Made by a program: the position numbers and the translations under genes
Shown here: positions 1-12,100 of the stretch, piece after piece
How the letters are laid out: each line of letters starts with the position of its first letter
Position numbering within the stretch: position 1 is the first letter of the stretch
The notes under the pieces: model-generated
The model's input: only the letters and a program-made list of their open reading frames with translations
Told to the model about the DNA's origin: nothing
Databases searched by the model: none
Source: Asterias amurensis
Taxonomy: Eukaryota > Echinodermata > Asteroidea > Forcipulatida > Asteriidae
DNA: 64,000 bases
Assembly: GCF_032118995.1 (NCBI RefSeq)
Contig: NC_092653.1
Location: forward strand, 25,501,202-25,565,201
Direction: 5' to 3'

Positions 1-304
1 GTTTGTGTTGGCTTATAGGCCAGGGATTTTTTTATGGACGAATAAAAATTTGAAAACTCATTAAACCTATTCAAGCAACTTAAAATGTATTAATATTTAT
101 GATTAATATTGTAGGATAGGCCCATTATGTAGATATACCCCCGTAATTGGCAACGTGCAGAACTAAATAAAATTGTCACATTTTGTGTTTCGTGTAAAAA
201 CTTTCTTTATGTCTCTTTATTTGTGTTTTCTGAAAATAATCGCACATGTGATGACAGATCCATCTGATGATGACGTAAAACGTTCCTTCACGACGTAGGC
301 TCAC

Positions 305-462
305 GCTATACGCCTCTATTAATATGCATGACGTCATAATTCTTACCCAAAATGAGGCTATGGGCGCACTTCCCCCATCACTTGCAGTGGCTGCGCCCAT
401 CGCCTCGTTTTGAGTTAGCATTGTGACGTACCTCATGCATAAATATTAAGAGAAGCGTATAC
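305..462. repeat. MITE-like palindromic element upstream of SLX1
   Basis: The outer parts are inverted copies: cgctatacgcctctattaat near 305 pairs with aatattaagagaagcgtata near 443-462. An inner pair (aaaatgaggctatgggcgca / tgcgcccatcgcctcgtttt) continues the stem. No coding potential is seen. A non-autonomous DNA transposon is the simplest reading; I saw no second copy in the window. Confidence 0.55.
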
Positions 463-712
463 ATACCGATAGGGCTGTTTGCCATAGTCTTTTGCATAGT
501 GACATCACACTTTGCTTATCAATTAAGATTGATACACAGTGATTTAAAATGAATACTAATGCTTTGCAAAATCGCACCAGTGCGCGGTAGGCCTGCTCTA
601 GCGGATCCGCGCGTAGCGCGGACTCCCGCTAGTGTCAAAAAACTTCAATGCCTTTATTCACCACTTGAGGGCGCTAGGCAACAATAACAGTCTGGATTCC
701 ATTTGAAACAGA
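463..712 (+). promoter_or_regulatory. Probable SLX1 promoter and 5' UTR
   Basis: Sequence directly before the SLX1 start codon. It holds a GC-rich imperfect hairpin at about 600-631 (agcggatccgcgc paired with gcgcggactcccgct). No TATA box or start site can be fixed from sequence; the promoter call rests on position only. Confidence 0.3.
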
Positions 713-3700
713 ATGGTTGTGGAAATTGAGAGATTTTTCGGCTGTTATTTACTCCTGAATGTTAATCCTGACTTTAAAGACCGAACCTATATTGGTTACA
801 CTGTGGACCCTAGAAGAAGGATTGGCCAGCATAATAAAGGGAAGCAATTTGGAGGAGCTAAACGCACACATGGACGAGGACCATGGTAAGTCGAGTTTTT
901 TCGAGACGACGCGTCGAGTGAGTTGAGTGAGTTGTTTGGCGCAGACTTTAAAACCTTGCGCAAACTTCAGCCTCCTCTGAGCGCGCAAAGTTGATGGCCC
1001 TAATTTAATTTGTGATTGTGAGTAGGCCTGCGCACCAGATATTCCACGCAAATTTCAAGCCTTGCGCAAATTTGGTGCTGTCAAAAACATCTTTTTTTTT
1101 ACCGCCTGTTGCAATGTCGAACCACGAATCAAAAGTCATTTATATTTTGTCATTATACTTTTTCAAAAAGAATCCTTAAAAATTAAAAACATAAAAGGGG
1201 TCTTTAAGACTTTATTATTTTAGAGTTATAAATTAAACCAAAACAAAGTCAAAACGGCCATGTGATCCGTTCAGGAACTTGGCAAGCTAGCCTAAATTTA
1301 GTTGCGATAACATGTAACCCTCCTCCCACCGTCGGGAGTGAGTTACGTTATCGCAACTAGCCTAAATTTAATATGCGGCACCCTATCACATCAGGTCATT
1401 TTATGCCGTGCAGTTCCAGTACTTGAATAAAAGTTTATACTTGTTGGTAGTTGTTACCTCCTGAAAGTTGAAGTTTCCACTGGGGAACTTTGCAAGGAGG
1501 TCAAGAAGCTTTGTCTAATTCGTTTTGTTGTTGTTGAGCTTGACTAAATGTAGCGCCCTGACCTCATCCACACGCGAAAATTTGCCATATGTAAATTTCA
1601 CTCTCAAAGGCCATCTTAAAGATTGCATGCGCCTTGCGCTGGTGGCTAGTTTGCGGCAAACAGCTTCAAACCGTGTACATTTAACATGTTTAATGTAAAT
1701 CTGTGGACATTGTGTTTTGTGTCATACAAAAAGTACCCAACCCCTTTAAAGTGTCACAGAAATTTGTGTATTTTTATATTAATTTTGTTCTTTCTCAGGG
1801 AAATGGTTCTCATCGTATACGGCTTTCCGAATAACATCTCAGCATTAAAGGTGAGTCCAATCTACTTGCGATAACGTAACCCTCCTCCCGACGGCGAAGC
1901 CAAATGGTAATGAGAGTATTGTCACAAAACGGGAATTCGGTCCAACACATCTGGTCACCAGATTTGCCCCATCTTTACCACTTTCAAAAGGCATGACACC
2001 GTTTTTAAGAACACAAGCATGACCCTAAGGGCCTTGTCACACGAGGCCACTTTTGCAGGCAACTTGGAGGCAACCACCTGTAGTGCATGCTACAGGACCA
2101 CTTTGGTAGCACACGGGTCAATTTTCAAACATTGTCTTACAACCCATAAGAGAAATAGGTGAACATTCAAATATGAATGCCTTTTCTTCATGGAGATTGC
2201 CTGGAACTGGTTGCCCGTAAATTGCCTCGTGTGACATGGCCCTTAATTGTAATTAGTCTGACCGATGGTAATTCAGGTCTCGATTTAACCCACAGCACCC
2301 ACAACAATTGCCGTGATGCCCTGTGCTATTTTGCCTTGGTGCCCTTTGCAAAGATCCAATACAAATTTACATTTCCCTCATAGAGTACCCCAAACCAGAG
2401 GAAAATTTGTGTGCCTCTTCAAGTTCAAGTCCTGGTAATTCTTATTGATTCCGCAGTTTGAATGGGCATGGCAGAAACCTAAACTCTCCCGCCGTCTCCG
2501 GTATGTTCCAGGTAAGCGCAAGGATGAGAAGCGTTTCATTTACGACCTGCGTGTTCTGTCTAACATGCTGAAGACAGCTCCATGGTGTAGGCTACCACTG
2601 ACCATACAATGGCTGAAACAGGAATACATGAGGGAGTTTGAGGACGGGCTGCAGCCGCCGCCACACATGCCTATTGCATTTGGACCTGTTACTTCAATAA
2701 AGGTAGAGTGTTAGTACACCATTGGTCGATTTCACAAAGAGTTAGGACTAGTCCTAACTAAGGACTAGCCCTAGGAGATATTAAAAACGTATGGCTAGTT
2801 CTAAGTAAGGACGAGTAACCCGCTCTCTAACTGGAGATTAGACTAGTCCTAACTCTTTTTGAAATCCACCAAGGGCTCGAATTTGGGGGACAAAATCACA
2901 AGGGCCAAGGACTATCGCTGACCATAGCTCGACTAACTTTATAGCTAAAAAAAATCACAGGCGTATTACACGGGTTGGATTGAAACCCACGACCTCTAGC
3001 TACCGATAGTCTAGTATGAAAGAGACTGCTCTAGAATTGCAAAGGTCATGGGTTCGAATCCCACCAAGGTAATATGCCTGATTTTTTTCACAAAACTCTG
3101 GAAAGTACAGACACATTAGTGTGAGGGTAAAACATAAATTAATATTCTTTATCCCAGATGCAAGTTTTAACATCTGACATGTATTAATGATAATAACCTC
3201 ACAGGCATTTATTACTTGGGTGGGATTCAAACCCAAATTAATATTCTTTTTCCCCGAAACAAATTTATGATATTATGATAATAACCCTGTTCATCGGGCG
3301 GAAAACATTTCTGAAAACAGTTTCACTCCTTAGGAGTATGCGGCACCGGAAACCAAATGGCTGCACAGGTTACTAATCCCTCCATCTCTACCATCAGATG
3401 CACTCATCAAAGAAGACGAAATGTTCACCGAGGAAGAAGAAGAAGAAGAAGACGAAAGATGCAGGAAGTTCGTCGGACATGTCGGAGGAAGTAAGCCAAG
3501 ATGCAGCGCAGACAGAATCTGATGATATGATTAGTATGACTCAGACTGTCAATAAACGATGTGATCTCTGCATCAAAAGAATACAGGTAATAATAATAAG
3601 AAGAAGACGAAGAACAAATTCTGAAATAGCGCGTTGCAAAATAAATCTCAATGCGCTTTACAATAATGCCCTGGGGTGGATTTCGCAAAGGTAGTCCTAA

Positions 3701-5104
3701 CTTAGGACTAATCCTAGGCAATGCTAAGAGATAGGACCAGTCCTAAGTTAGGATGAGTTACTGGTCCTATCTCTTAGCATTGCCTAGGACTAGTCCTAAG
3801 TTAGGACTACCTTTGTAAAATCCACCCCAGGTCATTGGGGCAATAGCATCCCTTTAATCTGTCTCAGCTCCCTGGGAAGTATACAACCCTGGGCAACCAT
3901 AGCGCTCCAAAGGCTTTTTCATACACAATATCAACCTCTACCCTCACAGGTACCCATTTATACCCCTGGGTGAAGAGAAGCAATTATAGTAAAGTATCTT
4001 GCTCAAAAACACAAGTGTCACATTATTTGGTCTCAGCTGCCAATTTCACAAAACTCTTCCTAACTTAGGATTAATCTTATGACTTAGGACGAGTCCCAAC
4101 ACTGCACTGTAGAATGCAGACCTTAAGATTAATCCTAAGTTAGGACGAGTTACTCGTCCTAACTTGAGATAAGACGAGTCCTGACTCTTTGTGAAATTGA
4201 CGGCAGAATTCCTATTGTAACTTATGATACCTTGTTGGTTCATGTTGATATGTGCGCTATATAAGACTTGGGTACTATTATTATTAATTACAGGATGTAG
4301 AATCCTCGCTAAGCTGCGTGCATCCAGCTTGCTCTATGATAGTACACACTATCTGTCTAGCGACTAAATTCCTCAAGCGTTCATCAGAGACTGATCAGCT
4401 GCTACCAGTGGATGGTAACTGCCCGGTCTGTAAGAATAACGTCTTATGGGGAGATCTCATACGGAAGAAACAAGGTTGCTACTCCAATCTATCTGCTTCA
4501 GAGGTGAGTGGTGTGTCCATAAAGGAACATGTTGCCTTGGATCGGACAAGTTAGTCTATAAAAAGCTTTTGTAACCCTTTGTTATAAAATGCATATGGGT
4601 AGAAAGATGTTTTAAAAGTAGAATACAATGATCCACACAAATTTGCCTCGAAATTGCCTGGTTTTTTCTTTTTTTTTACTATGCGAACTAACACAGTCGG
4701 CCATTTATGGGAGTAAAAAATTTGACGGTTTTGTGTAAAGTTTCGTGAAATCAGCTGCTGGCCTGGTATATAAAAGTAATAAACTACAAGGGACACTGAC
4801 TGGGTAAACTTGCGAATAATTTTGGGTTGAACACATAAAAATGTCTTAGTGTGGGACATGCTTCTGACTGACACCCCAAACAAAGATATTGACAAAATAG
4901 GGAGATCGTTGAAATAAGGGCTAGATAGCTCAGTTACGGTAGTAGAGTGCCGGCACATTAATCTAGAGGTCGCAGGTTAAACTCTTTCCCTTGTAAATAT
5001 TGTTGTTCAACCCAAAATCAAATTTTAATTATGTTAAATTCATTTTGTTTCTATAGGAGAATGAAGATTCAGACGACCACTGGGCCGAGGATCTAAGACT
5101 ATGA
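713..5104 (+). CDS. SLX1: Structure-specific endonuclease subunit SLX1 (GIY-YIG + zinc finger)
   Basis: Six coding exons: 713-885, 1799-1850, 2457-2702, 3398-3586, 4294-4503 and 5057-5104. They join in frame to 305 residues, close to human SLX1 (275). The GIY-YIG nuclease domain is at the N-terminus: GCYLL at 10-14, TYIGYT at 25-30, catalytic-type Arg36 in RRRIGQHN, and the FEWAWQ motif with the expected catalytic Glu77. Exon 4 adds a lysine-rich linker. Exons 4-5 hold the C4HC3-type zinc finger: CDLC, CVHPAC, HTIC, CPVC, then WGDLI. In other animals SLX1 is the catalytic partner of SLX4 and cuts Holliday junctions and flaps in the nucleus. The start lies just before the first conserved residues. 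Introns 1, 2, 3, 4 and 5 carry repeats. Identification is firm; the exact 5' end of the mRNA is not. Confidence 0.95.
1287..1370. repeat. Tiny hairpin insertion with 14-bp direct flanks
   Basis: A 56-bp inverted repeat (1301-1356; ends gttgcgataac / gttatcgcaac) sits between two identical copies of ctagcctaaattta (1287-1300 and 1357-1370), which look like a target-site duplication. A related half (cttgcgataacgtaaccctc) lies at about 1866-1890 in the next SLX1 intron. Confidence 0.6.
2027..2244. repeat. MITE-like element in SLX1 intron 2
   Basis: Terminal inverted repeats of about 21 bp: aagggccttgtcacacgagg at the left and cctcgtgtgacatggccctt at the right. The interior is non-coding. Confidence 0.7.
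2725..2866. repeat. Hairpin family B (TAGGAC) copy
   Basis: Family B hairpins are built from ttaggactagtcctaa-like words and end in gatttcacaaagagttagga and its complement. This copy lies in SLX1 intron 3, 23 bp after the exon 3 donor. Confidence 0.7.
2950..3165. repeat. Two tRNA-like SINE fragments in inverted orientation
   Basis: A B-box-like tail gattgaaacccacgacctct (reverse) at 2978-2999 is followed by the forward version aaggtcatgggttcgaatcc at 3042-3061, both with the 'tctagagcag' word and the caggcata / tttttcaca flanks seen in other SINE copies (29220, 34070, 42360). This appears to be two fragments of one family joined tail to tail. Confidence 0.55.
3671..3830. repeat. Near-perfect 160-bp hairpin of family B
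   Basis: ctggggtggatttcgcaaag at the left is the inverse of ctttgtaaaatccaccccag at the right, and the complementarity continues to the centre at about 3750. It is the cleanest family B copy in the window and lies 85 bp after SLX1 exon 4. Confidence 0.85.
3838..4037 (-). repeat. SINE body, reverse orientation, head lost
   Basis: Reverse copy of the tRNA-Leu-like SINE seen whole at 21583-21940: it holds cagctccctgggaagtatac, tgggtgaagagaagcaatta and gcaagatactt-type words in reverse. Family B copy 4038-4205 follows where the tRNA-like head should be. Confidence 0.7.
4038..4205. repeat. Hairpin family B copy
   Basis: Ends gccaatttcacaaaactctt and actctttgtgaaattgacgg. Nearly the same subtype recurs at 43727-43893. 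The stretch from 4206 to 4290 ends in cgctatataagacttgggta plus ATT repeats, like a LINE 3' tail. Confidence 0.75.
4522..4760. repeat. Hairpin family F (TTGCCTTGGATCGG), 5' half
   Basis: Starts ggaacatgttgccttggatc just after the SLX1 exon 5 donor and runs through the shared words gaaagatgttttaaaagtag and gatccacacaaatttgcctc. Only the left half is clear; the full element is at 46930-47319. Confidence 0.7.
4915..5015 (+). repeat. tRNA-derived SINE head
   Basis: Resembles a tRNA 5' half (gctagatagctcagttacgg as an A box) with gaggtcgcaggttaaactc as a decayed B box, followed by ttgttcaaccc. The same family is at 17320, 23812, 24110, 28790 and 61810. Confidence 0.6.
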
Positions 5105-5217
5105 TCTTTGCCACAGGTTGAAAAGACCTGGTGGTGAACAACTCAACTTTTCAATCAGTATTATTATGAAAATACAAGCAGGTCGGAACTGAAAACCCAT
5201 TACAAGTGCAAGGCTTC

Positions 5218-5223
5218 AATAAA
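5218..5223 (+). terminator. Possible SLX1 polyadenylation signal
   Basis: AATAAA, 114 bp after the SLX1 stop codon. Placement fits a short 3' UTR; no transcript evidence. Confidence 0.5.
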
Positions 5224-6506
5224 TACAGCAGCCGAGTTCACATAACGCTAGGATTAATCCTATCTCGAGTTAGGACGAGTCACTCATCCTAACTAAGGAT
5301 GGGTTCAATGCGTACTAGCGTCTATGAATACAGACCTATTACTCAAAGAATTTACTAAGCAGTAGTTTCTGCTAAACAGCTTTATGAAATTGGGTCCTTG
5401 TTTAAGAAGTAATTTACACTTGCAGTACAAAATTTTAACTTAAAACTCAACACAAATCTTTATTATGAATCTCCATGTACAATTTCTACTCAAACGGACA
5501 AAATTAGGGGAAACGTCATGCAACAAAATTTGCCAAGAAAGGCGGCAACTGATTTAACCTTGATATTTGATATATAAATGAATTGACCTTTTCAAGCCTG
5601 GAATTACACACAGAGGCCTCGGAGGCTATGACCTTTGTTGCCCTAGTCTTGGCCTTGGTGCCCCATCAAAAGTTTTGATAGACTTTGAGATATACCAATG
5701 GAAGTGCCCTTTGCAAAAATGAAAATGCCCTTGCCCTCTCAAAGATGAAATTGCAGGCCTTAATTGTATTTGAACTTATAATGGCCTCACACACACAACA
5801 TTCACAGCAATCAACTTCACTATTATTTAAGTGAAAAATGTAACAAAGTAGTCTCAGAATATTGTATAGTTTGACCCACTATAAAAGGCTTTTTGCAATA
5901 TTTTCAAGTTTTGTTTGTTTGTATATACGTACTTCAATGATGTTATTTAAATACTTAATGTACATATTGAATTTCCCAAAAGTGCAATGATGCCATTCTC
6001 TATTTGATTTGAAGAGCTTTATAATGACTGAACATTTTGTAGAGCCATTGTTTGAAACTTTTCATTATGAAGAATTAAAATAGAGAGTCAAACTTGTCAC
6101 ACAAAATGATGAATTTTTGCATCAAAATATTTTTCCAAGATGGTTGTTGCCCGTTAATCAAAACACTTTTTTCTGTTAGGAAATCTAAAGTAGAATTTGA
6201 ACATTTTATACATTTGTATTGTATTCAATTGTATAACTCCACATTGTAACATGAGATTTGATTCTTCTTTTAAACTTTAAAAGGGATAATAATCTGACTT
6301 ATGATACACAAAATAAAACCACAAACGTTTGGAAATCTGATAATACATGCTGCAGTGTGTCATTCTATGTATCGGGAATAAAGAATATAATTTGTTTTTT
6401 ACCCTGACACAATGTGCATAACGCACTGTATACTCGGTACTTTCCCCCAAAAAAATTCACAGGCACGTCGACTCCATTTGAAACCATAACCTTTGCATTG
6501 CTAAGC
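5224..6506. other. Gene-free AT-rich intergenic stretch
   Basis: No convincing exon on either strand. 5228-5310 contains decayed family B words (ggattaatcctatctcgagt). 5600-5770 holds a 'cctcggaggc ... gcccttgccctttc' repeat (family J, also at 10170, 14285, 23270 and 58655). Confidence 0.5.
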
Positions 6507-6757
6507 AGGGCCCAATTTCATAGAGCTGCTAAGCACAAAAAATTGCCCAGCATGAAATTTCTTCCTTGGTAAAAACAGGATCATCAACCAAATTTCCATT
6601 TGTTGCATATTGCTTGTTACTAGTATTCAGCTGTTGTTTGCTTCAACCTGAAAATCACATGGAAACTTGGTTGGTAATCCTGTTTATATCAAGGAAGAAA
6701 ATTTCATGCTAAGCAAATTTGTGTGCTTAGCACCTCTATGAAATTTGGCCCAGATGT
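6507..6757. repeat. Hairpin family C (GGGCCCAATTTCATAGAGCTGC)
   Basis: Left end gggcccaatttcatagagct and right end cctctatgaaatttggccca are inverted copies, with aagcaca / tgtgcttag words inside. A full-length, moderately diverged copy. Confidence 0.8.
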
Positions 6758-7283
6758 CATACCACAAGGCCACGGAGGTAGCAAACTCGGGGAAAGTACC
6801 AAATATTCAGTGCTTAATACACATCTGTTTAAGGATAAAATTAAATTATATGTAGACAAGTTTAGTCATTTCAAATGTTTTTAGAACTGAAGTCCAGTAG
6901 CAGCTCTATGAAATTGGGCCCAGTTATTGACTGTCATGTGGCGCATACACACACACGCTTCAGTTGTTTGGCCTCTGTGATGGTAGCCTAGGGAGATAAT
7001 TGCCAAGTCCGTGTCCGAAGTTGTGGCTACATTTACAGTCAATTCTAAGAGTGTTCTGGAAGATGATCTACTGTAGATGAAGGCTGAAAGAACGAAGCCG
7101 TCTGGTAACCGGGCTATTGTTATGATGTTATAAGCAGATGGCAACAGGCTTGGTTGAGGTACCACCTCGGTGACAGTGATGCCTCATATTAGCCTCCTAC
7201 CTCAATGAGGTACCATGCCTTGCACCTCGGGGCACAGCAACTGTCCTCTGGTGGTAAGGGGCACTTCTATGAAGCCTTGCAAA

Positions 7284-7765
7284 GTGCACCGCAGCAAAAG
7301 CTGTGGGCGCCATGGGTTAATTTGAGGCCTGAGGTACCCCAATAAGTTGAAATCTCCAGGAGCAATGTCACTGATATAGCATTTGTAGTAATCAGGGAGG
7401 CTAAGTTGATGAGGTTTATTGATGAGGTTTATTTGGAGGGTATGGTGCACCGCAGCAAAAGCTGTGGGCGCCATGGGTTAATTCGAGGCCATAGGTACCC
7501 CAACAAGTTGAAATCTCCATGAGCAATGTCACTGATACAGCATTTGTAGTAATCAGGGAGGCTAAGTTGATGAGGTTTATTGATGAGGTTTATTTGGAGG
7601 GTACGGTGCACCGCAGAAAAAGCTGTGGGTGCCATGGGTTAACTCGAAGCCTGAGGTACCCCAACCAGTTGAAATCTCCATGAGCAATGTCACTGATACA
7701 GAATTTGTAGTAATCAGAAAGGTTTATTGATGAGGTTTATTTGGAGGGTATGGTGTTGCGAGTGT
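7284..7765. repeat. 161-bp tandem repeat, three copies
   Basis: The word gtgcaccgcag(c/a)aaaagctgt begins at 7284, 7445 and 7606, giving a 161-bp period; the third copy is shortened. The unit includes gatgaggtttattgatgagg, itself a 17-bp doublet. It lies just downstream of the UQCR10 3' end. The start of the unit overlaps family J words at 7200-7290. Confidence 0.85.
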
Positions 7766-7851
7766 GAGGTCCATTCCAGTAACCCTCACACCATGTAGAG
7801 AAATGCCTTTAGTTTACGATGGTACACTGCAGCATGATTACCAGTCGCTCA

Positions 7852-8921
7852 TCATTCATCGTCGCCAGCTTCTGCCAATCTCTTCACAACATCTCCCTTG
7901 ATGTCTTTCCATTGTTTCTGTGAGGAAAACAAAGTATACAATTGAATATCTTTGTTGTTAAATAACTAAAAACTAAGATGTAAACTTGAAAAATTATAAG
8001 AGAGTGATATAAACTCTGCATTTATGTTAAAAATAAAAGCTTAGCGACCGGATCTCAGATAAAAGTGTTAAGTTTCACTATTAAACGCGCAGGTACGTCA
8101 CTTGTACATCACTACATGTATGTGCAGTTTGACGTGGCGATGACGCAGTGGTCTAGTGGTGTGGCATGTTTGTCTGACAGCCAGGTATTTTAGACAAAAG
8201 TGTCATCATTATTAGTTTAGGGTCCTAATTGAACTACATAGTATAAACGTTACAAAAAAACTCAAAATTTAAGCGAGTATCCAATTAGAAGTAGAAGTTA
8301 CTCACTCGTCGTATCTTAGAGTAGCCTATGTATGTACTCACTCATCACTGCTCATCAAAATTCAAATGAAATATTTCTAAGCAGTTAGAACTACACATCT
8401 ACTTCTATTATTCTACTTCTACGTGGTGACGTGAGACTCGGCAATTTGCCAATGTGAATTTCAGCCTCAAGTCAGCGGTCAGGATAGCACCAAAGCCAAG
8501 GAATACATTTAATTTTATTACATACAGTCGATACAAACGTGGTCACTGGTCACTTTACTTTGGCCTACCTCTACTTAAAGTTGTTTTACACAGCACAGCA
8601 CAATTTAATAATCAGAATAGGCCCCAATTCATGCAATTTTTTCATTATTTTGCAAGACTTAAATTTGGGCGCATTGGGCTCTTTCTTGGTGCGCTTTGTG
8701 CGCCATACACATTTTGATGCCAACAAGTTCAGAGAGAGATGGAAGCAGTTTCAAATTATTTTTAATCGTGTACAACTTACGCCTTTATTGATGTGATTAT
8801 AAATTGCATCTCCTCCTAGATCGAAGAAGCGCTCAAAGAACACAGCACCGACAACTATCGTCAGAGCGAACGTAGAAGTTCGCTTGAAAAGTGCGTTATA
8901 AACGGATCGTGTGAGCGACAT
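7852..8921 (-). CDS. UQCR10: Cytochrome b-c1 complex subunit 9 (UQCR10/QCR9)
   Basis: Two exons on the minus strand: 8921-8781 (47 codons) and 7917-7852 (21 codons plus stop), joined in phase 0 across an 863-bp intron. The protein has 68 residues, as expected for the family (human 63). It starts MSLTRSVYNALFKRTSTFAL; the segment RRTSTFAL...GAVFFERFFD...GGDAIYNHIN-KGK matches the vertebrate protein almost residue for residue. Residues about 14-32 form the single inner-membrane helix. It is a small structural subunit of respiratory complex III, next to cytochrome c1 and the Rieske protein. The C-terminus KQWKDIKGDVVKRLAEAGDDE is longer and more acidic than in human. The gene was found by splice-aware reading. 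Confidence 0.93.
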
Positions 8922-9183
8922 TTCTGGTTTTTTACCGGCGTTTTACAACTTTTACACGTAAGTCTGACATCCTATCTGAGCATGTGAAAAGTCAGGAACG
9001 GATGAACGAGGTACCCGACTTATTTTCTTGTTTAACTTCTCACCAAATGAGGGCGCTGTCCTCTTATGAGAACAGCGCCCTCGTTTGGTGAGAAATTAGT
9101 TAGTTGATTGATTGAATGTTTACTGAAAAACATTAATACTAAATTTTCTGCGGCTGCTGGTTTGCCAGTTTTCATCATTTTAA
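8922..9183. promoter_or_regulatory. Bidirectional UQCR10/CDIPT promoter
   Basis: Only 262 bp lie between the two divergent start codons, so the two transcription starts must be here. The region contains a 23-bp-arm hairpin (9037-9094). No TATA box is evident. Position, not a motif, supports the call. Confidence 0.7.
9037..9094. repeat. Hairpin in the shared promoter
   Basis: Arms 9037-9059 and 9072-9094 (ttctcaccaaatgagggcgc / gcgccctcgtttggtgagaa) match at 22 of 23 positions around a 12-base loop. It probably lies in the CDIPT 5' UTR. Confidence 0.85.
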
Positions 9184-12100
9184 ATGGCTGAAAACATATT
9201 TTTGTTTGTCCCAAATCTCATCGGTAAGTGCAGTTATATCTGACATTATTTTAAAATGTAAAAGGTTGTGCAGAATGCTTGTAAATGTAAGATTTCTGAG
9301 GGGATATTTTGGGGGTTCAATTTCTTGTTTACAAAAATATTTTTCATTCCACTTTTAAGTTTGCCTGGGGAACTGTTAACACTCAAATGAGTATTGGTGA
9401 AAATTAATGTACATAAATGTAATTAGTAAAAATAAGGGCCCAAGTTTATTATGCCGTCAGCCGAAATTCTGCAGAGCAAACTCCTTTGCTGGCAAGATCA
9501 CAGCAAAATGTCCGGTACGTTGTTGGCTGGTGTAAGTAGACCTTATGCATTGCTGTCATCCAGCCGCCATCTTTGAGGTCAAACGGTGACAAAACAATCC
9601 AAACGCACATAGATTGGCCAATGAACAACCTCCTTTTGACCTCAATGCGGGGGGCGCTGTACTGAAATGACGCCATGTGCATAATAAGGTCTATTAACTG
9701 TAGTGTAGTAAATGTCTAGTCTAACTCTAACTAAGCAAGAGTTTTGTGCTTAACCCCCTTAATAATAATAAAAAGCAAGCTTTTTTTGTGCCTACCTCCT
9801 GCAGGTGGACCCTCACTAACGTAACACATTCACTTGCATTATGATTAATGTTGACATTTTAATCCACTTCAATATTAAATGGCATAAATTAAAATTGTTT
9901 TGTTTTTGCTTTTTTAATTTTAAAAGTTACTTTCACTTTCATTTTCAGGGTATGCCCGTATCCTTCTTGCACTGATTGCATTCTATTACATGCGAACTGA
10001 TTATGTGACTGCAACCTGGTGTTATCTACTGAGTGGTCTACTGGATGCGTTCGATGGCCACGCTGCCAGGATGCTCAATCAAGGTATATCAATCTCACCA
10101 CCCATACCCAAAATAGGGTAGTTATCTTCCAAAATATCCCAATTGGGGAATAAATAAATGCCAAATGTAGACGGGGCAGGCCTGATACCTCTTGGAGGCA
10201 ATGAAGGCAATTGCCTTTATGCTCTCTGGTTATTGCCTTGGTGCCCTTGAAATGCTCCAGTACAAATTTACTTAGTGCCCTTGCCCTTTCAAAAATGATG
10301 CATATAGGCTTGATGGGTTGCCGACTAGACTCCCTTTATAAATTTTAACTTTGACTGTCGTATGAGTGCCAGGCAAACAAACATGCAGGGCTTAAATTTG
10401 TCCACTGGACAGCAGGCCCAAGGCCAATGGGTTAATAGCCGGACAGTAAACTCTCATGACCTGACAAGTAGGTTATTGCAGTGGTTAATTCTAAGACCCA
10501 ATTATTTAGCACCTTATAAAGGTACAGCCAGGAACACCGGGGCAAACCCCTTCTCTTTTCGATAAGTGCACTGGGTTCTTTTACATGCGTTACACAACAC
10601 ATGGGACCAACGGCTTTACGTCCCATCCGAAAGACGAAGCAATGGTTAAGTGTCTTGCTTAAGAACACAAGTGTCATGGCTGAGGATTCAAACCCACACT
10701 CTGCTGATCAGAAACACCAGAGTTTGAATTCGGTGCTCCTAACCACTCGGCCACAACACTTCCACTTTTAATGCTATTGAGTAAATAAAGTATACTTAAC
10801 CACAGAGACAAAGAGATAAAACTTACAGTAAATGAATTTATGTTCTGCTTTCTGTATAGGAACCAAGTTTGGGGCCATGCTGGACCAATTAACAGACCGC
10901 TGTGCAACCATGTGTCTTCTAGTGACTCTCTCAGTCTTGTACCCTGACTACATGTTCTGGTTCCAGCTCAGTATGATCATAGATGTTGCTAGCCACTGGT
11001 TACATCTTCACAGGTACATTCCCAAATTACATGGAGGCAATTGAGGTCTCAGTTGCCCTGGTCTTGACCTTAGGGCCCCTGCACAAGCCCGGTTCATACT
11101 TCCTGCGAATGTGAACGCGGTATGAATTTTGACATCACAAATTCGCAACGAATAATTCGCAACAGTTTTTTTGGCTCAACTCCTGCGAAATATTCGGTGC
11201 GGAAACAGCCCTGTGACATCAAAATTTGCTTCTCATTTGCATACAGAAGAAGTATGAGCCATGCTTAAAACTACACTGGGCTATTTCAGTGGTCTTTTTT
11301 TTTCTCCCGTTATTTTCTTACAATTTCAATAACTAATTGAGCCGAACTTTGTTATTTTACATATATGTTTTGGCACACCAAAAAATTACCTTTAAAATAC
11401 ACACACACACAAATTTAAAAAACTTAGCTAATAATTTTCTTATTACCAGTGCAATAGTAACATTAGTTGAATTGTTCGTTTTTTTGTTTACCTTACAGCT
11501 CCAGCATGAAAGGAATAGCCAACCATAAGATGATTGACATGTCTGGAAACCCCATCCTGCGTATCTACTACACCTCCAGGGTAAGCTGCTTATTAAGAAT
11601 TAGGGCTCAATTTCATAGAGCTAGTGATAAAGAACAGTGCTCAAACTGATCAAACTTGATCACAAGTCAAGGTGAGGGCAACACTTAACTGAAACTGTCA
11701 CCAGGGGGCATATTGCCACCTTATTCCTGGGGCTGAAACAGGGTTACCCCCTTCACAGTCCATAAGGATGTAGGCATGGGTATCATCCACTAGGAGCCAC
11801 CTACTCCTGGGGCTGAAACAGGGTCACCCCTTCACAGTCCATAAGGATGTAGGCATGGGTATCATCCACTAGGAGCCACCTACTCCTGGGGCTGAAACAG
11901 GGTCACCCCTTCACAGTCCATAAGGATGTAGGCATGGGTATCATCCACTAGGAGCCACCTACTCCTAGGGCTGAAACAGGGTCACCCCTTCACAGTCTGT
12001 AAGGATGTAGGCATGGGTATCATCCACAAGGAGCCACCTACTCCTGGGGCTGTAACAGGTTACTACCTTCACAGTCTGTAAGGATGTAGGCATGGGTATC

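Noticed and set aside
4551-4958. Minus-strand 135-codon frame in SLX1 intron 5
   Set aside because: It overlaps a family F hairpin and a SINE, and the same words appear in non-coding copies at 42632 and 46930.
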